Source: Pontibacter beigongshangensis (GTDB taxonomy: Bacteria; Bacteroidota; Bacteroidia; Cytophagales; Hymenobacteraceae). Taken from it: a stretch of 64,000 nucleotides of DNA. How positions within the stretch are numbered: the stretch's first letter is position 1; every line of letters begins with the position of its first letter. The translations under genes and the position numbers were made by a program. The notes below the pieces were generated by a model. That model did not search any database, was not told the origin of the DNA, and saw only the letters and a list, made by a program, of their open reading frames with translations. The stretch lies in NCBI RefSeq assembly GCF_014332515.1, contig NZ_VFSD01000021.1:1-64000 (forward strand). The letters are read 5' to 3'. Positions 27,672-36,819 of the stretch are shown here, piece by piece.

Positions 27672-30653
27672 TTAGAGGTTTACATTTATTCCAACTATGA
27701 TCAGCTTCGTCATCGGGAAGCTCTCAGATCCCCCTCTTTCAGGGTCATAATCCAGGTTTTCTTTTGTCCAAGTATAAAGGTTTTTGGCGGTAGCATATAC
27801 TCGTACACCACTTACGAAGGTGTTTTGCAACAAACCTGAAGGCACTGTATAACCCAGGGAAACATTGCGCAACCGGATATAGGAACCGTCCTTGTAGGGG
27901 AGAGTTGACAAATATTGCAGGCCACCATTTCGGTTAGGTCTTGGATAATCGTTTGTTGGGTTCTCCGGTGTCCAATAGTCTAGTCCTGCGGTGCTGTTTC
28001 CTGTCACCTGCTGGTCAAAACGAGCATATCGGTCGGCCCTGATCATCTGTCCCATCCGGGCAAAGAAGAAGGCACTCAGGTCGAAACCTTTAAATCTAAT
28101 CGTGTTGTCAAATCCGCCGCTCCAGTTAGGCCTGGGCGTTCCCAAAATAATGCGGTCGTTCTGTGAGTCAATTTTGCCATCACCATTCTGATCCTTCACT
28201 CTGATTTCCCCAGGCATTTGACCGAACTCTTCCGCTTCTGCTGCATCTGCTGTTTGCCAGATGCCTAACTTTTCATAGTCGTAGTAGACATTGGTAGGAT
28301 ATCCGATAAACCAGCCGTTGCCTATGTCATCTTGTCCGGTTACCAGCTCTACGAATTCTTCTTTATTTCTTGTAAAAGTAAAGTTGGATGCCCACGTAAA
28401 GTCAGTGCCCTCAATGTTTGTAGTTGCCACGGAAACCTCAACCCCCCTGTTCCTCGTTTTTCCAATATTCTGAACAACTGTGGTAACACCGGCAGTAGGG
28501 GGCAAGCCGCGGGTCAACAGAAGATCAGTGGTTACGGCATCATAAACATCGACCGAACCGGAAATGCGGTTGCTTAATATTCCGAAATCCAATCCTGCAT
28601 TTTTTGTAGTTGTTAATTCCCACCCTAACGCGGTGTTACCCACATTTCTGGAATAGGTATAGGCCTGGGCGTTTACGTTATCCCAACCGTAGGCCAATCT
28701 TTGCAGCTGGCTCTGGGTGCTGTAGATAAAATTGTTGCCAGGGTCATTTCCGGCAATTCCGTAACTTACCCTCAGCTTCAGATCACTCAGCGCATTTAAA
28801 TCTTGCATAAAGTCTTCCTCAATCAATCGCCATGCAAAAGCTGCAGATGGGAAAAGAGTCCACTTATGGCCAGACGCCAGTTTAGATGAGCCATCTGCAC
28901 GTGCTGTTAAGGTTACTAAATATTTACTTTTCCAGCCGTAGTTGACCCTGCCGGCAAATGACACAAGATCAGATTCCAGGTAATCAGAACTGATTTTCAC
29001 TTCTTCGGAATTGTTTTCCAACGCATAAAACAATTGAGAAGACAAGAGCTGGTTGACACCGGAAGCATTGACTTCATCAAAATTGTAACCCACGTAAGAA
29101 GCTACGCCCGTAACGGTTATGGAATGATCGGCTATCTCCTTCTGGTAGGTAGCTACGTTTTCCCAGTTAATGTTTTTACTGTTGTTAGCGATGTAAGTAG
29201 ATTGTGATTTAGCCTGCAGGCCTCTGTCGAGCGACCTCGGAGAGGCATAGATGCCATTTCTGCTGTAACCTAAAGTGGCACCGAATGTACTGCGCAACGA
29301 CAGTCCCGTAATTGGCCTTACTTCCAGATAAGCATTTGCCAGCAAGCGCGTATTATCCATGGCATTGGTATACACATTAGGCTGTTCATCAGCAAGCGGA
29401 TGAACGGTTTGCCCGTCGATTAACAGGTAATTGAAGTTGCCTTCCGCATCATACATGGCGCCCAGAGGGCTTACTTTGTTTGCCTGGTTTAACGGATCTC
29501 TCCTGATGCTCTGATCGTAATACGTTACCTGACTCTGCATACCTGCCGTTATCCAGTCATTTACAGAATAATCCAGGTTTAGGCGGCCAGTGTAGCGTTT
29601 GAGCTCATCCATTTTCAATACACCTTTTTCATTAAAATAATCTAACGACATATAGGCTTTCAACTTATCGGAACCACCGCGTAAACCAACCTGGTAATCC
29701 TGCTGAATACCGTTGTGCAGCAATTCATCCTGATAGTCAGTCCAGATGCGATTTTGCACCGCATCCAGTTCTCCATTTCCCTGAAAAGCAACGGCATCAT
29801 CTGCCGGGCTGTTCCACAGGCCAGCAGCTCTGAATGCTTCTCGCCTCATGGCTACAAATTCATCCAGGCCCATCGCTTTCGGATACATCGTAACCTGCGA
29901 CACACCGGCATAGCTATTAAAGGTAACCTCAGGTTTTCCACTTAGCCCTTTTTTGGTAGTTATTAAAATAACACCATTAGCAGCTCTGGAGCCGTAAATA
30001 GCAGTTGCAGAAGCATCTTTCAGAATCTCCATCGACTGAATATCATTCGGGTTGATATCCTCGATTCTTTGATACTGGACTCCATCCACAATAATCAGCG
30101 GCTGATTGCTTCCGCCAGCAACAGAACGAACACCACGAATCTGGATAGAAACGCCCGCTCCAGCTTGGCCGCTGTTACGTACAATATCGGCGCCGGCAAT
30201 TTTACCCTGGGCGGCTTCCAGCACGTTCGCAGATGGCACCTCTCTAAGTTCTTCACTTTTCAGTGAAACGACAGAGCCTGTTACATCAGATTTCTTTACA
30301 GTTCCATAGCCAATTACTACCACTTCGTCCAGTGCTTTCGCATCAGAAGCCATTGTTACATTAACAGTGGACCTATTATTAATTGGCACCTCCTGCATCT
30401 GGAAACCTACAAAAGAAAAAACGAGCGTCCCTCTTCCGTCCGGGGCAGAAAGGGTATAGTTACCATCATTATCTGTTGGTGTAGCTGTAGAAGTACCTTT
30501 CAGCAGGACTGTAACACCTGGCAGCCCCTCCCCTTTCTCATCCACAACTTTCCCGCTCACGGAAAAATCCTGAGCGTATGCTGTAGTCATTGCTAAAAAG
30601 AAAAAAGGCAGCATCAATACATACCTTGTTTTCTTAAGTAGTGCTCTTCTCAT
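27672..30653 (-). CDS. susC: SusC/RagA-family TonB-dependent transporter (pair 2)
   Basis: The 993-residue protein has a signal peptide (LMLPFFFLAMTTAYAQ), a carboxypeptidase-regulatory-like domain (GKVVDEKGEGLPGVTVLLKG), a plug with VVIGYGTVKKSDVTGSVVS and QPLIIVDGVQYQRIEDINP, and a 22-stranded barrel ending in aromatic/NVNL residues. It opens the SusC2-SusD2 operon. The upstream spacer (30654-31168) should hold the promoter. Together with pair 1 it gives the locus two independent uptake systems. Confidence 0.93.
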   Translation of the reverse strand: MRRALLKKTRYVLMLPFFFLAMTTAYAQDFSVSGKVVDEKGEGLPGVTVLLKGTSTATPTDNDGNYTLSAPDGRGTLVFSFVGFQMQEVPINNRSTVNVTMASDAKALDEVVVIGYGTVKKSDVTGSVVSLKSEELREVPSANVLEAAQGKIAGADIVRNSGQAGAGVSIQIRGVRSVAGGSNQPLIIVDGVQYQRIEDINPNDIQSMEILKDASATAIYGSRAANGVILITTKKGLSGKPEVTFNSYAGVSQVTMYPKAMGLDEFVAMRREAFRAAGLWNSPADDAVAFQGNGELDAVQNRIWTDYQDELLHNGIQQDYQVGLRGGSDKLKAYMSLDYFNEKGVLKMDELKRYTGRLNLDYSVNDWITAGMQSQVTYYDQSIRRDPLNQANKVSPLGAMYDAEGNFNYLLIDGQTVHPLADEQPNVYTNAMDNTRLLANAYLEVRPITGLSLRSTFGATLGYSRNGIYASPRSLDRGLQAKSQSTYIANNSKNINWENVATYQKEIADHSITVTGVASYVGYNFDEVNASGVNQLLSSQLFYALENNSEEVKISSDYLESDLVSFAGRVNYGWKSKYLVTLTARADGSSKLASGHKWTLFPSAAFAWRLIEEDFMQDLNALSDLKLRVSYGIAGNDPGNNFIYSTQSQLQRLAYGWDNVNAQAYTYSRNVGNTALGWELTTTKNAGLDFGILSNRISGSVDVYDAVTTDLLLTRGLPPTAGVTTVVQNIGKTRNRGVEVSVATTNIEGTDFTWASNFTFTRNKEEFVELVTGQDDIGNGWFIGYPTNVYYDYEKLGIWQTADAAEAEEFGQMPGEIRVKDQNGDGKIDSQNDRIILGTPRPNWSGGFDNTIRFKGFDLSAFFFARMGQMIRADRYARFDQQVTGNSTAGLDYWTPENPTNDYPRPNRNGGLQYLSTLPYKDGSYIRLRNVSLGYTVPSGLLQNTFVSGVRVYATAKNLYTWTKENLDYDPERGGSESFPMTKLIIVGINVNL

Positions 30654-31168
30654 ACATTAAAAAATATATATTTAACAGGATTCATTTATTTTTATAAAGC
30701 GATTCATCAGGATTGATTTCACTGATCAGTAGTAGATTATTATTTGTCTTTGCACCTTTCCTTTTTTATGTTCCATCATATTACCTTTTCAAGTGTTCCC
30801 CCAACATTAACTTATAATAAAATCACATTTACTACAAGGCCCTCTATTTAATACCAGCTTGCCAGGACTTGAGGAATTGCCTCATTTAGCTTATGTTCTG
30901 AAGCTACCACCTCAACCGGATATGTTTCGCAGCAGCATCTTCTTAATACCCTGCACGAACGTTAGTTAAAATTCAGCACTAACAAACAATCGTATATTAT
31001 TTAACCTATTGCTGCCAGACAAATATAGACAGACCGGAAAGATTAGAGTTTTAAAAATTGGTGAAATCCTTATAAAAATCATCAAAAAGCGTTTAAAACA
31101 AAAATTCAAGCACCTAATGTTACCTGATTTGAAGATAGAAGATGTGGAGCCTGTATAGCCGAAAAGCC
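30654..31168. other. Spacer upstream of SusC pair 2
   Basis: No coding potential seen on either strand. AT-rich next to the SusC2 start. It presumably contains the HTCS-controlled promoter; no site could be identified. Confidence 0.4.
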
Positions 31169-31212
31169 ATGTAGCTACGGCAGCAACAGAGATCTTGCTG
31201 CCGTAGCTGCAT
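31169..31212 (-). terminator. Stem-loop behind the regulator relic
   Basis: Arms of 18 bp (31169-31186 and 31195-31212, ATGTAGCTACGGCAGCAA on the left) match at 17 positions. It lies just past the end of the decayed AraC-domain fragment and was probably its terminator. Confidence 0.6.
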
Positions 31213-31254
31213 GAGAAGAATAGCCTTGTCCCCCAATATTGAGCTAAACGATAC

Positions 31255-31484
31255 TTAAACCAGAGGAGCCGTTGATGGCTTTAAATATTCCACTGGAGTA
31301 ACTTGGTAAAACATTTAAAACATACGCTGAAAAAGGCTGCTATGCGCAAACCTAGAAAATATACAATATAAACAAAAAGCACCTTCACCTGTACTTCCTG
31401 ATTTATATCCTTATTTAGCCCGCATTCCCGCACCAATTCAACAGGAGCCAAATTGGTCGGTATTTTGGAAATTTTTCTAATCAA
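31255..31484 (-). pseudogene. Relic of an HTCS/AraC-type regulator C-terminus
   Basis: The minus strand encodes NLAPVELVRECGLNK, later FFSVCFKCFTK and, after a one-base frameshift, PVEYLKPSTAPLV before a stop at 31255. These align block for block with the end of the intact regulator at 38387-42790 (ELAPVEFVREMRLKRGK, YFSTCFKKQYQVTPTAYLKS). The intervening helices are degraded. It is the remains of the DNA-binding domain of a second hybrid two-component regulator. Confidence 0.7.
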
Positions 31485-31488
31485 AAAA

Positions 31489-31537
31489 GCCTTCCGGAGG
31501 TTTCACAATACTCTGCTGCTTCTGCTGCTGATAAGGG
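31489..31537 (+). repeat. Dispersed spacer repeat copy
   Basis: Contains AGCCTTCCGGAGGTTTCACA, then CTCTGCTGCTTCTGCTGCTG, preceded by TTTTTCTAATCAAAAA like other copies. Degenerate but alignable. Confidence 0.6.
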
Positions 31538-31744
31538 AATACCAAATAGTATACGCCCACAACATCTATCATAGGATGACAAGAAGATAAGCCTTAATTG
31601 GAGGGAGGTTTATGCGATTCGATATAACTTTTCTGTATTTAGGAGAACAAAAGCCTCTTACCTCCCCTAAGGCTTACCTGGTGCAGTTCAGCCCGTAATG
31701 GCTGATACTGATTTAAACGATGGCATGGCCAAATGTATAAAAAC
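31538..31744. other. Spacer between regulator relic and SusD relic
   Basis: No gene or relic identified. A loose inverted repeat (AAGCCTTAATTGGAGGGAGG against CCTCCCCTAAGGCTT, about 31592-31670) is visible. Confidence 0.3.
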
Positions 31745-31798
31745 AGTAGAACCTCCGGTATAAGCAGTATTGAAATTTCCAAAACCGGAGGTTCTACT
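31745..31798 (-). terminator. Stem-loop after the SusD relic
   Basis: AGTAGAACCTCCGGT (31745-31759) pairs perfectly with ACCGGAGGTTCTACT (31784-31798). On the minus strand it is followed by GTTTTT, a normal terminator tail. It survives although its gene is a pseudogene. Confidence 0.7.
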
Positions 31799-31847
31799 AT
31801 TTTTACATCCTCATTAAGTTCAGGAGATGACGCATCTACTCCAAAAT

Positions 31848-32160
31848 CTAGTTATAACCAGGATCTTGTTTAAACTCCTCCTTATTCTGCAATACATCAA
31901 TTTCGATCTGAGGCAATGGGCGCAGGGTGTGGTAATCCTGGATGCTTGGAGCAGCATCAGGGTTATACTTCCTCATGCGCTCCACCAGTTTACCCCTACG
32001 CTTCAGGTCGAACCACCGCAGTTTTTCGCCTGTTAATTCCAGAGCCCGCTCAAATGCTCGGCAAAAGTCTCCTCTGATGCTGTTGCTGATCAGGCTTTTC
32101 TGCGGCAGATCTTACTTGCAGGTACTGAGGGCAGGTTTTGCCGGATGCAAGTGAAAATAC
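31848..32160 (-). pseudogene. SusD C-terminal relic
   Basis: In one minus-strand frame from 32055 to the stop at 31848-31850 the sequence encodes ERALELTGEKLRWFDLKRRG, then KLVERMRKYNPDA, HTLRPLPQIEIDV and KEEFKQDPGYN. This is an unmistakable SusD C-terminus, close to that of SusD pair 2. Upstream of 32060 weaker homology is split over other frames (for example ISVFSLASGKTCPQYLQVRS). The N-terminal 80% and any partner SusC are gone. Confidence 0.85.
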
Positions 32161-32217
32161 GCTGATGTAAAAGAACAGCCACCGGAGCTTTTGGATTTTT
32201 AATATGTTGGGGCCAGC

Positions 32218-33231
32218 TTACTGGCCTGCCTCTGGCAGGTACCACTTGTTATCACGCCCGAAAATGTTTTCCAGGGTGTGTGTCTTCGCCTCTTTTTGCG
32301 AAAGCTGCTTCGACCAAGCAACACGCTGCCCCGACGGTGCCCCAGCTCCTGAGCTTTGAAACTCTGCATAAAAAGCCGTTTTTTCTTTGTCAGGGAACAT
32401 TTTGTCGCCTGGCCAGGCATGCCAACCTTCAGGCCTTATGTGAGGCCCCATCTCTGTCCGGATAAATACAGTTTGAGCATAGGGGCGCCAGGGCCGGCCT
32501 AAATACACCTTTTCAACCCCGGGAGCTGCTACCAGTTTGCAGTCTATAAACACATAGCCAAACTGCTGCGATTGCCTTTGTGCCGAAGCCGTAATATAGG
32601 AATCTGCCAGGCTGCGGATGGTGCAGTTCCTGAAAACACAGGTTGCCTCGCCAAAGATGAAATCTGTGGTGCCCTCTATCAGGCAGTTTTCGTAATATTG
32701 GGTGCTTTCTTCCTTTGCTGTAAAGAGTGTATCCTGGTTCCCCAGCAGGTGGCAGTTTCGCACAACGACCCGGAGGCCTTCCACATGCAGTGCCACAGCC
32801 TGCCCCACACGGCCTGCCGTATTCTCAATCGTCAGGTTCTCCAGTATGGCATCGTTACCCTGCACCAGCACCGTATAAGAAGTGTAGGTAGAATACTCTG
32901 CTAGTCCATAACGGTCTTTACCTGTTGCGACCGGCTTGCCCGAATAATCATTTCCGGTAATAATGGTAGATTCCGGGCTTTCGCCAATCAGGGAGATGTT
33001 TGTTTTCCAGGAAGGAACGATTACTTTTTCATTATAAGTTCCTGCTGTTATGTAGATACGCACCCGCTCTTTGCCTAAATCACGAACAGAATTTACAGCT
33101 TCCTGTATAGTTTTATAATCGCCGCTGCCATCTTGTGCCACCGTTAGTGTAGGCGGGTAAGTTTTTTGAGCGAAACTGTGATGCGCGATAAGAAAAATGA
33201 AAAGAAATACTCCTACTAATTTGTTTACCAT
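32218..33231 (-). CDS. Pectin methylesterase (CE8)
   Basis: The 337-residue protein has a signal peptide ending HHSFAQ (about residue 22) and one CE8 domain: DGSGDYKTIQEAVNSV (about 34), NTAGRVGQAVAL, GNQDTLF, GTTDFIFGEA and YLGRPWRPYAQTVFI. All catalytic residues (two Asp, Arg) are in place. It demethylates homogalacturonan. It closes the GH28-CE12-CE12-CE8 operon, starting 36 nt after the CE12 stop. It is a normal-length CE8, unlike the 914-residue paralogue at 9416-12160. Confidence 0.93.
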   Translation of the reverse strand: MVNKLVGVFLFIFLIAHHSFAQKTYPPTLTVAQDGSGDYKTIQEAVNSVRDLGKERVRIYITAGTYNEKVIVPSWKTNISLIGESPESTIITGNDYSGKPVATGKDRYGLAEYSTYTSYTVLVQGNDAILENLTIENTAGRVGQAVALHVEGLRVVVRNCHLLGNQDTLFTAKEESTQYYENCLIEGTTDFIFGEATCVFRNCTIRSLADSYITASAQRQSQQFGYVFIDCKLVAAPGVEKVYLGRPWRPYAQTVFIRTEMGPHIRPEGWHAWPGDKMFPDKEKTAFYAEFQSSGAGAPSGQRVAWSKQLSQKEAKTHTLENIFGRDNKWYLPEAGQ

Positions 33232-33267
33232 CGTATTTTTAAAGAAAGTTTACGAAACTTAAAGCTT

Positions 33268-34041
33268 TTATTTCTTTTTATCAGGCTTTACAACCCACTT
33301 CAGCAGCTCAAGGTCCGATCTTTTCATCTCATCTAAAACTAATTCGGCTAATAACCTTGCACCGAATTCACTGAAATGGGTATTGTCGCTAATACCGTTC
33401 GGAAATTGCGGATTGGTACCTGCTTCCGAAACATTGAACAGCAACTTGGAATGTTCCGGGCCAAAAGACTCGTACAATTGTCGGCTTCTGGTGTCAAGGT
33501 CTATCAGGGGTACTTTTTCTGCTTCTGCCACTTCGGCTACCACCTTAGAATACTCCACGTGCGTCTCCAGGGCCTTGCCATCCTCACTAAATTTGCGTCG
33601 CGAAACAGGAGTTACCAGTACCGGGTGCGCCTTTTTTGCCTTGGTTTCGGAGACAAATAGGATCAGGTTTTTGCGGTAATCTTCCGGCGAAGTGTATCGG
33701 GCTTTGTAAATCTCTTCTTTCGCCTCATCGTTGTGGCCGAACTGCATAAAAACGTAATCGCCTGGCTTTAGCGCCTGCTCTATGGGTTGCCAGCGGTTCT
33801 CACTTAGGAAGGTCCTGGTGCTTCTCCCCCCTCTGGCATGGTTCTCTACGGTCACATCTTGATTAAAAAACACGGCAAAAGGAGTTCCCCAGCCAGTAAC
33901 AGGGGCCTGCGAAACAGGTTGTGTACAAACGGTGGAGTCTCCGATAAGGTAAACAGTTATTTTCGCCGGCTCCGACAGCACAAAAGAACTTAAGGCTAAT
34001 ACCATGGCCAAAGCGGCTACTTTATGAAATATTTGCATCAT
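33268..34041 (-). CDS. Rhamnogalacturonan acetylesterase (CE12, SGNH hydrolase), copy 1
   Basis: The 257-residue protein has a short signal peptide. The SGNH blocks are all present: nucleophile Ser in LIGDSTVC (about residue 36), ARGGRSTRTF, FMQFGHNDEAK and the catalytic DNTHFSEFGA near the C-terminus. CE12 enzymes remove acetyl groups from rhamnogalacturonan I, opening it to lyases. The start lies 7 nt after the stop of a second CE12, with which it shares fold and motifs but only moderate identity. Confidence 0.9.
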   Translation of the reverse strand: MMQIFHKVAALAMVLALSSFVLSEPAKITVYLIGDSTVCTQPVSQAPVTGWGTPFAVFFNQDVTVENHARGGRSTRTFLSENRWQPIEQALKPGDYVFMQFGHNDEAKEEIYKARYTSPEDYRKNLILFVSETKAKKAHPVLVTPVSRRKFSEDGKALETHVEYSKVVAEVAEAEKVPLIDLDTRSRQLYESFGPEHSKLLFNVSEAGTNPQFPNGISDNTHFSEFGARLLAELVLDEMKRSDLELLKWVVKPDKKK

Positions 34042-34048
34042 AATCAGT

Positions 34049-34813
34049 TTATTTTTTGGGTACTGGTTTGAAAAAATGAACCGCTATTCCGCCAGGGTTC
34101 TGCGAGTTGAGTTCTTTGTACACTATTTCTGCCATTTTGCGGGCTCCCAGTTCACTAAAATGCGTATCGTCTACTTTGCCTTCTGGGTAGTTAGGATGTT
34201 GGCCTGGCTTTAGGTGGTTAAACAGCCATTTGGAATTTTCGGGGCCAAAGGATTCTAATACGGCCTGACTTTTTTTATCCAGTTCAACTAGTGTCACGCC
34301 CTCCTTTTTGGCAACCTTCCGAACCAGCGCCGAATACACCTGATGCGTATCCTGTAGATTTCCTTCGGCATCAAAGCTTCGCCTGGCTGCAGGCGTGATC
34401 AGCACCGGAATGGCTTTTTTCGCTTTGGTATCGCGTATGTACTTCGCCAGGTTTATCTGGAACTGCTTTTGGGTGGTTGCCTGCGGCTTAGTAGGTACTT
34501 CGTCGTTATGCCCGAACTGGATCAGCACCAAATCGCCTGGCTGAAGTTTATCCACAATAGGCGCCCACCGGTTTTCTTCCACAAATGATTTGGTGCTGCG
34601 CCCGTTCTGCGCGTGGTTGTAGATAACGGTATTGCTGGTATCTATGAACTTCGAGAACATCATGCCCCAGCCTGTTTCGGGGTAGGCTGTAACTCGCTTT
34701 TCTGACATAGTAGAATCTCCTACGAGAAAAATCTGGCGCTTTGGTGTTGGGCCACTAAAAGCAAACCCAACAAGGGCCAGAAGCAAAAGGATATATCTTA
34801 TGTTATTCTTCAT
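34049..34813 (-). CDS. Rhamnogalacturonan acetylesterase (CE12, SGNH hydrolase), copy 2
   Basis: I start at 34813 (MKNNIRYILLLLALVGFAFS, a clean signal peptide). An upstream Met at 34855 would overlap the GH28 stop. Motifs: LVGDSTMSEKR, NGRSTKSF, LIQFGHNDEVP and VDDTHFSELGARKM. It is a second CE12-type enzyme in tandem with copy 1, 7 nt apart, so probably translated together. Tandem CE12 enzymes often differ in the acetyl position they attack; that is inference here. Confidence 0.9.
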   Translation of the reverse strand: MKNNIRYILLLLALVGFAFSGPTPKRQIFLVGDSTMSEKRVTAYPETGWGMMFSKFIDTSNTVIYNHAQNGRSTKSFVEENRWAPIVDKLQPGDLVLIQFGHNDEVPTKPQATTQKQFQINLAKYIRDTKAKKAIPVLITPAARRSFDAEGNLQDTHQVYSALVRKVAKKEGVTLVELDKKSQAVLESFGPENSKWLFNHLKPGQHPNYPEGKVDDTHFSELGARKMAEIVYKELNSQNPGGIAVHFFKPVPKK

Positions 34814-34820
34814 AGTTCTG

Positions 34821-36494
34821 TTAGTGTAATTGTACTGATTTTGTTCTCGCTCCATTCATGGCTTCCACTTTATTGACAGAATTGGAAGTATTTGTGTTTG
34901 ATACTTTGATATTTTTGCTTCGATTGCCATTCACTTTAATCAGCAGGTTGGTCTTCTTATTATAAGTTAGATCATCCACCAGCACAGTGCGGCTGTTCTC
35001 AACATATACCACCGGGTTCGTTTCAGAAGTATGTAAGGAAACTTTTTTTATGGTGATATTTTCTGCCTCTATTACTTCTGCACCCATAGTAGACTTCAGC
35101 ACAGCATTGGTGATGCTGATGTTTTTGACGCTCATTTCAGGCAGCCCTCTGATAAATATCCCTTTTCTGGCTCCATTACACACAACATTGCTGATCTCTA
35201 TATTTCTGAACTGCGGCGTTTCCTCTGTCACAGCAGGTGTTTCGACTTTTTCGCCCGGAGCAGGTGGCTTTGTAAAGTAGTACATATCAAAATAGATCGC
35301 CTCGTCCACGATATCCTTCATATAGATATTCCGCATGTAAATATCCTCTACCACACCTCCCCGGCCTCTCGCTGTTTTAAACCGCAGGCCTTTGTCGGTG
35401 CCTACAAAGCTGCAGTCCGTGACAAAGATGTTGCGGGCGCCACCGCTCATTTCGCTGCCCACCACAAAGCCTCCGTGCCCTTTGTATACCACACAGTTCC
35501 GTATCACAACATTCTCTGTAGGCATGCCTCTGTCACGCCCTGGTTTATCCTTTCCGGATTTTATGCAGATGCCATCATCCCCTACATCGAAGGTGCAGCC
35601 CTCCATCAACACATTTTTACAGGACTCCACATCTACCCCATCGCCATTCTGGGCATAATCCGGATTCTTGACAAATACATTACGGAGCGTAATATTTTCG
35701 CTCATGAGCAGGTGCAACCCCCAGGCTGGCGAGTTCTGGAATGTAACGCCTTCCAATAGCACTTTTTTACAGGAGGTTAGATTGAGCAGTGTAGGGCGCA
35801 GATAGTCTTTTACATCATCATAGTTTTTTTCGGTTTTGCCAGGCACTATGGCACCCGGATCGGCCAAGCTCTGACCTCTCATACTTTGTCCTCTGCGCGT
35901 TTTTTCAGAAGGAAACCAAGTTCTACCGTCTTCACTTACCAAACCACCACTGGCTATTTTGGCTTTCCATTCACGTTCTGTCAGGGCATCTCTAGTGACC
36001 ATGCGCCAGGAATCCCCGTTTCCATCTATGATGCCCTTGCCTGTAATGGCTATGTTCTGCAGGTTAGTTCCGGAGATTGGCGATTGGTTACGCATAGAAG
36101 GTTTTCCTTCATAACTTCCTTTTACAAGCGCATATTGATCAAAATCGTTTGTGAAAAGCAGCATGGCATTTCGGCTGATGTGCAGATTAACATTGTTCTG
36201 CATCACGACCGGACCTGTTACCCAAACACCACCAGGCACCAACACTACTCCTCCCCCTTTGTTGCTGCAGGCTTTAATAGCGTTGTTAATATTCTCCGTG
36301 TTCAGTGTAAGCCCATCTGGCTTTGCACCAAACTGTGCAATGTTGAATGTGTCGCTTTTGAAGGCAGGGGCAGCAACTTTCGGTAGATTACTCCATGAAA
36401 ATTTTTGTGTCTCCGACTGCCCGTAAAGGTTATCCAAATTGAACAGAGTAAATAGTAACAAAAGGAGCGTTGAGCATATTTTCATGTTGGTCAT
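34821..36494 (-). CDS. Polygalacturonase (GH28)
   Basis: I place the start at 36494 (MTNMKICSTLLLL), or 36485, because these give a signal peptide; the frame is open further upstream. The protein (about 557 residues) begins with a pectate-lyase-3-like block FNIAQFGAKPDG. It carries the GH28 active-site motifs NGDGVDVESCKNV, DVGDDGICIKSGKD and GHGGFVVGSEMSGG. These hold the three Asp and the His of the family. GH28 hydrolyses galacturonan or rhamnogalacturonan backbones; the GSEMSGG form is common in exo-acting bacterial enzymes. It heads the operon GH28-CE12-CE12-CE8, with 7-nt spacing to the next start. Confidence 0.9.
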   Translation of the reverse strand: MTNMKICSTLLLLLFTLFNLDNLYGQSETQKFSWSNLPKVAAPAFKSDTFNIAQFGAKPDGLTLNTENINNAIKACSNKGGGVVLVPGGVWVTGPVVMQNNVNLHISRNAMLLFTNDFDQYALVKGSYEGKPSMRNQSPISGTNLQNIAITGKGIIDGNGDSWRMVTRDALTEREWKAKIASGGLVSEDGRTWFPSEKTRRGQSMRGQSLADPGAIVPGKTEKNYDDVKDYLRPTLLNLTSCKKVLLEGVTFQNSPAWGLHLLMSENITLRNVFVKNPDYAQNGDGVDVESCKNVLMEGCTFDVGDDGICIKSGKDKPGRDRGMPTENVVIRNCVVYKGHGGFVVGSEMSGGARNIFVTDCSFVGTDKGLRFKTARGRGGVVEDIYMRNIYMKDIVDEAIYFDMYYFTKPPAPGEKVETPAVTEETPQFRNIEISNVVCNGARKGIFIRGLPEMSVKNISITNAVLKSTMGAEVIEAENITIKKVSLHTSETNPVVYVENSRTVLVDDLTYNKKTNLLIKVNGNRSKNIKVSNTNTSNSVNKVEAMNGARTKSVQLH

Positions 36495-36660
36495 GGTAAG
36501 AGTGTGAAAATTAAAATGGCCCGAGAATTTCCGCTCGTGACTAATTAGTTTACAGCCTGTAGCAATTGAAATCATCTTTCAATTAAGGTAAAGCGGCCTG
36601 TTGCCACGGAATAACACTTATTAAGGAAGTAGGTCGCACCATCTTAGATTCAATTATTTC

Positions 36661-36720
36661 AATTATTCTAATGAAAAGGCAATTCAGAGACCTTTCTATG
36701 CTCTGCTACACCTGGTGCTT
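36661..36720 (+). repeat. Dispersed spacer repeat, degenerate copy
   Basis: AATTATTCTAATGAAAAGGC is the left flank, identical at most positions to the copy at 63362. It continues as TTCAGAGACCTTTCTATGCT and ends CCTGGTGCTT. It lies upstream of GH28. Confidence 0.55.
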
Positions 36721-36819
36721 ATAAGTTTGCCTTGGGAGACTTTACATCTGAGTTATGGCAAAATAATTCACCTACTTATGTATTAGCTCACTACAGTTTA
36801 TTTATTATCTCACTACAGT

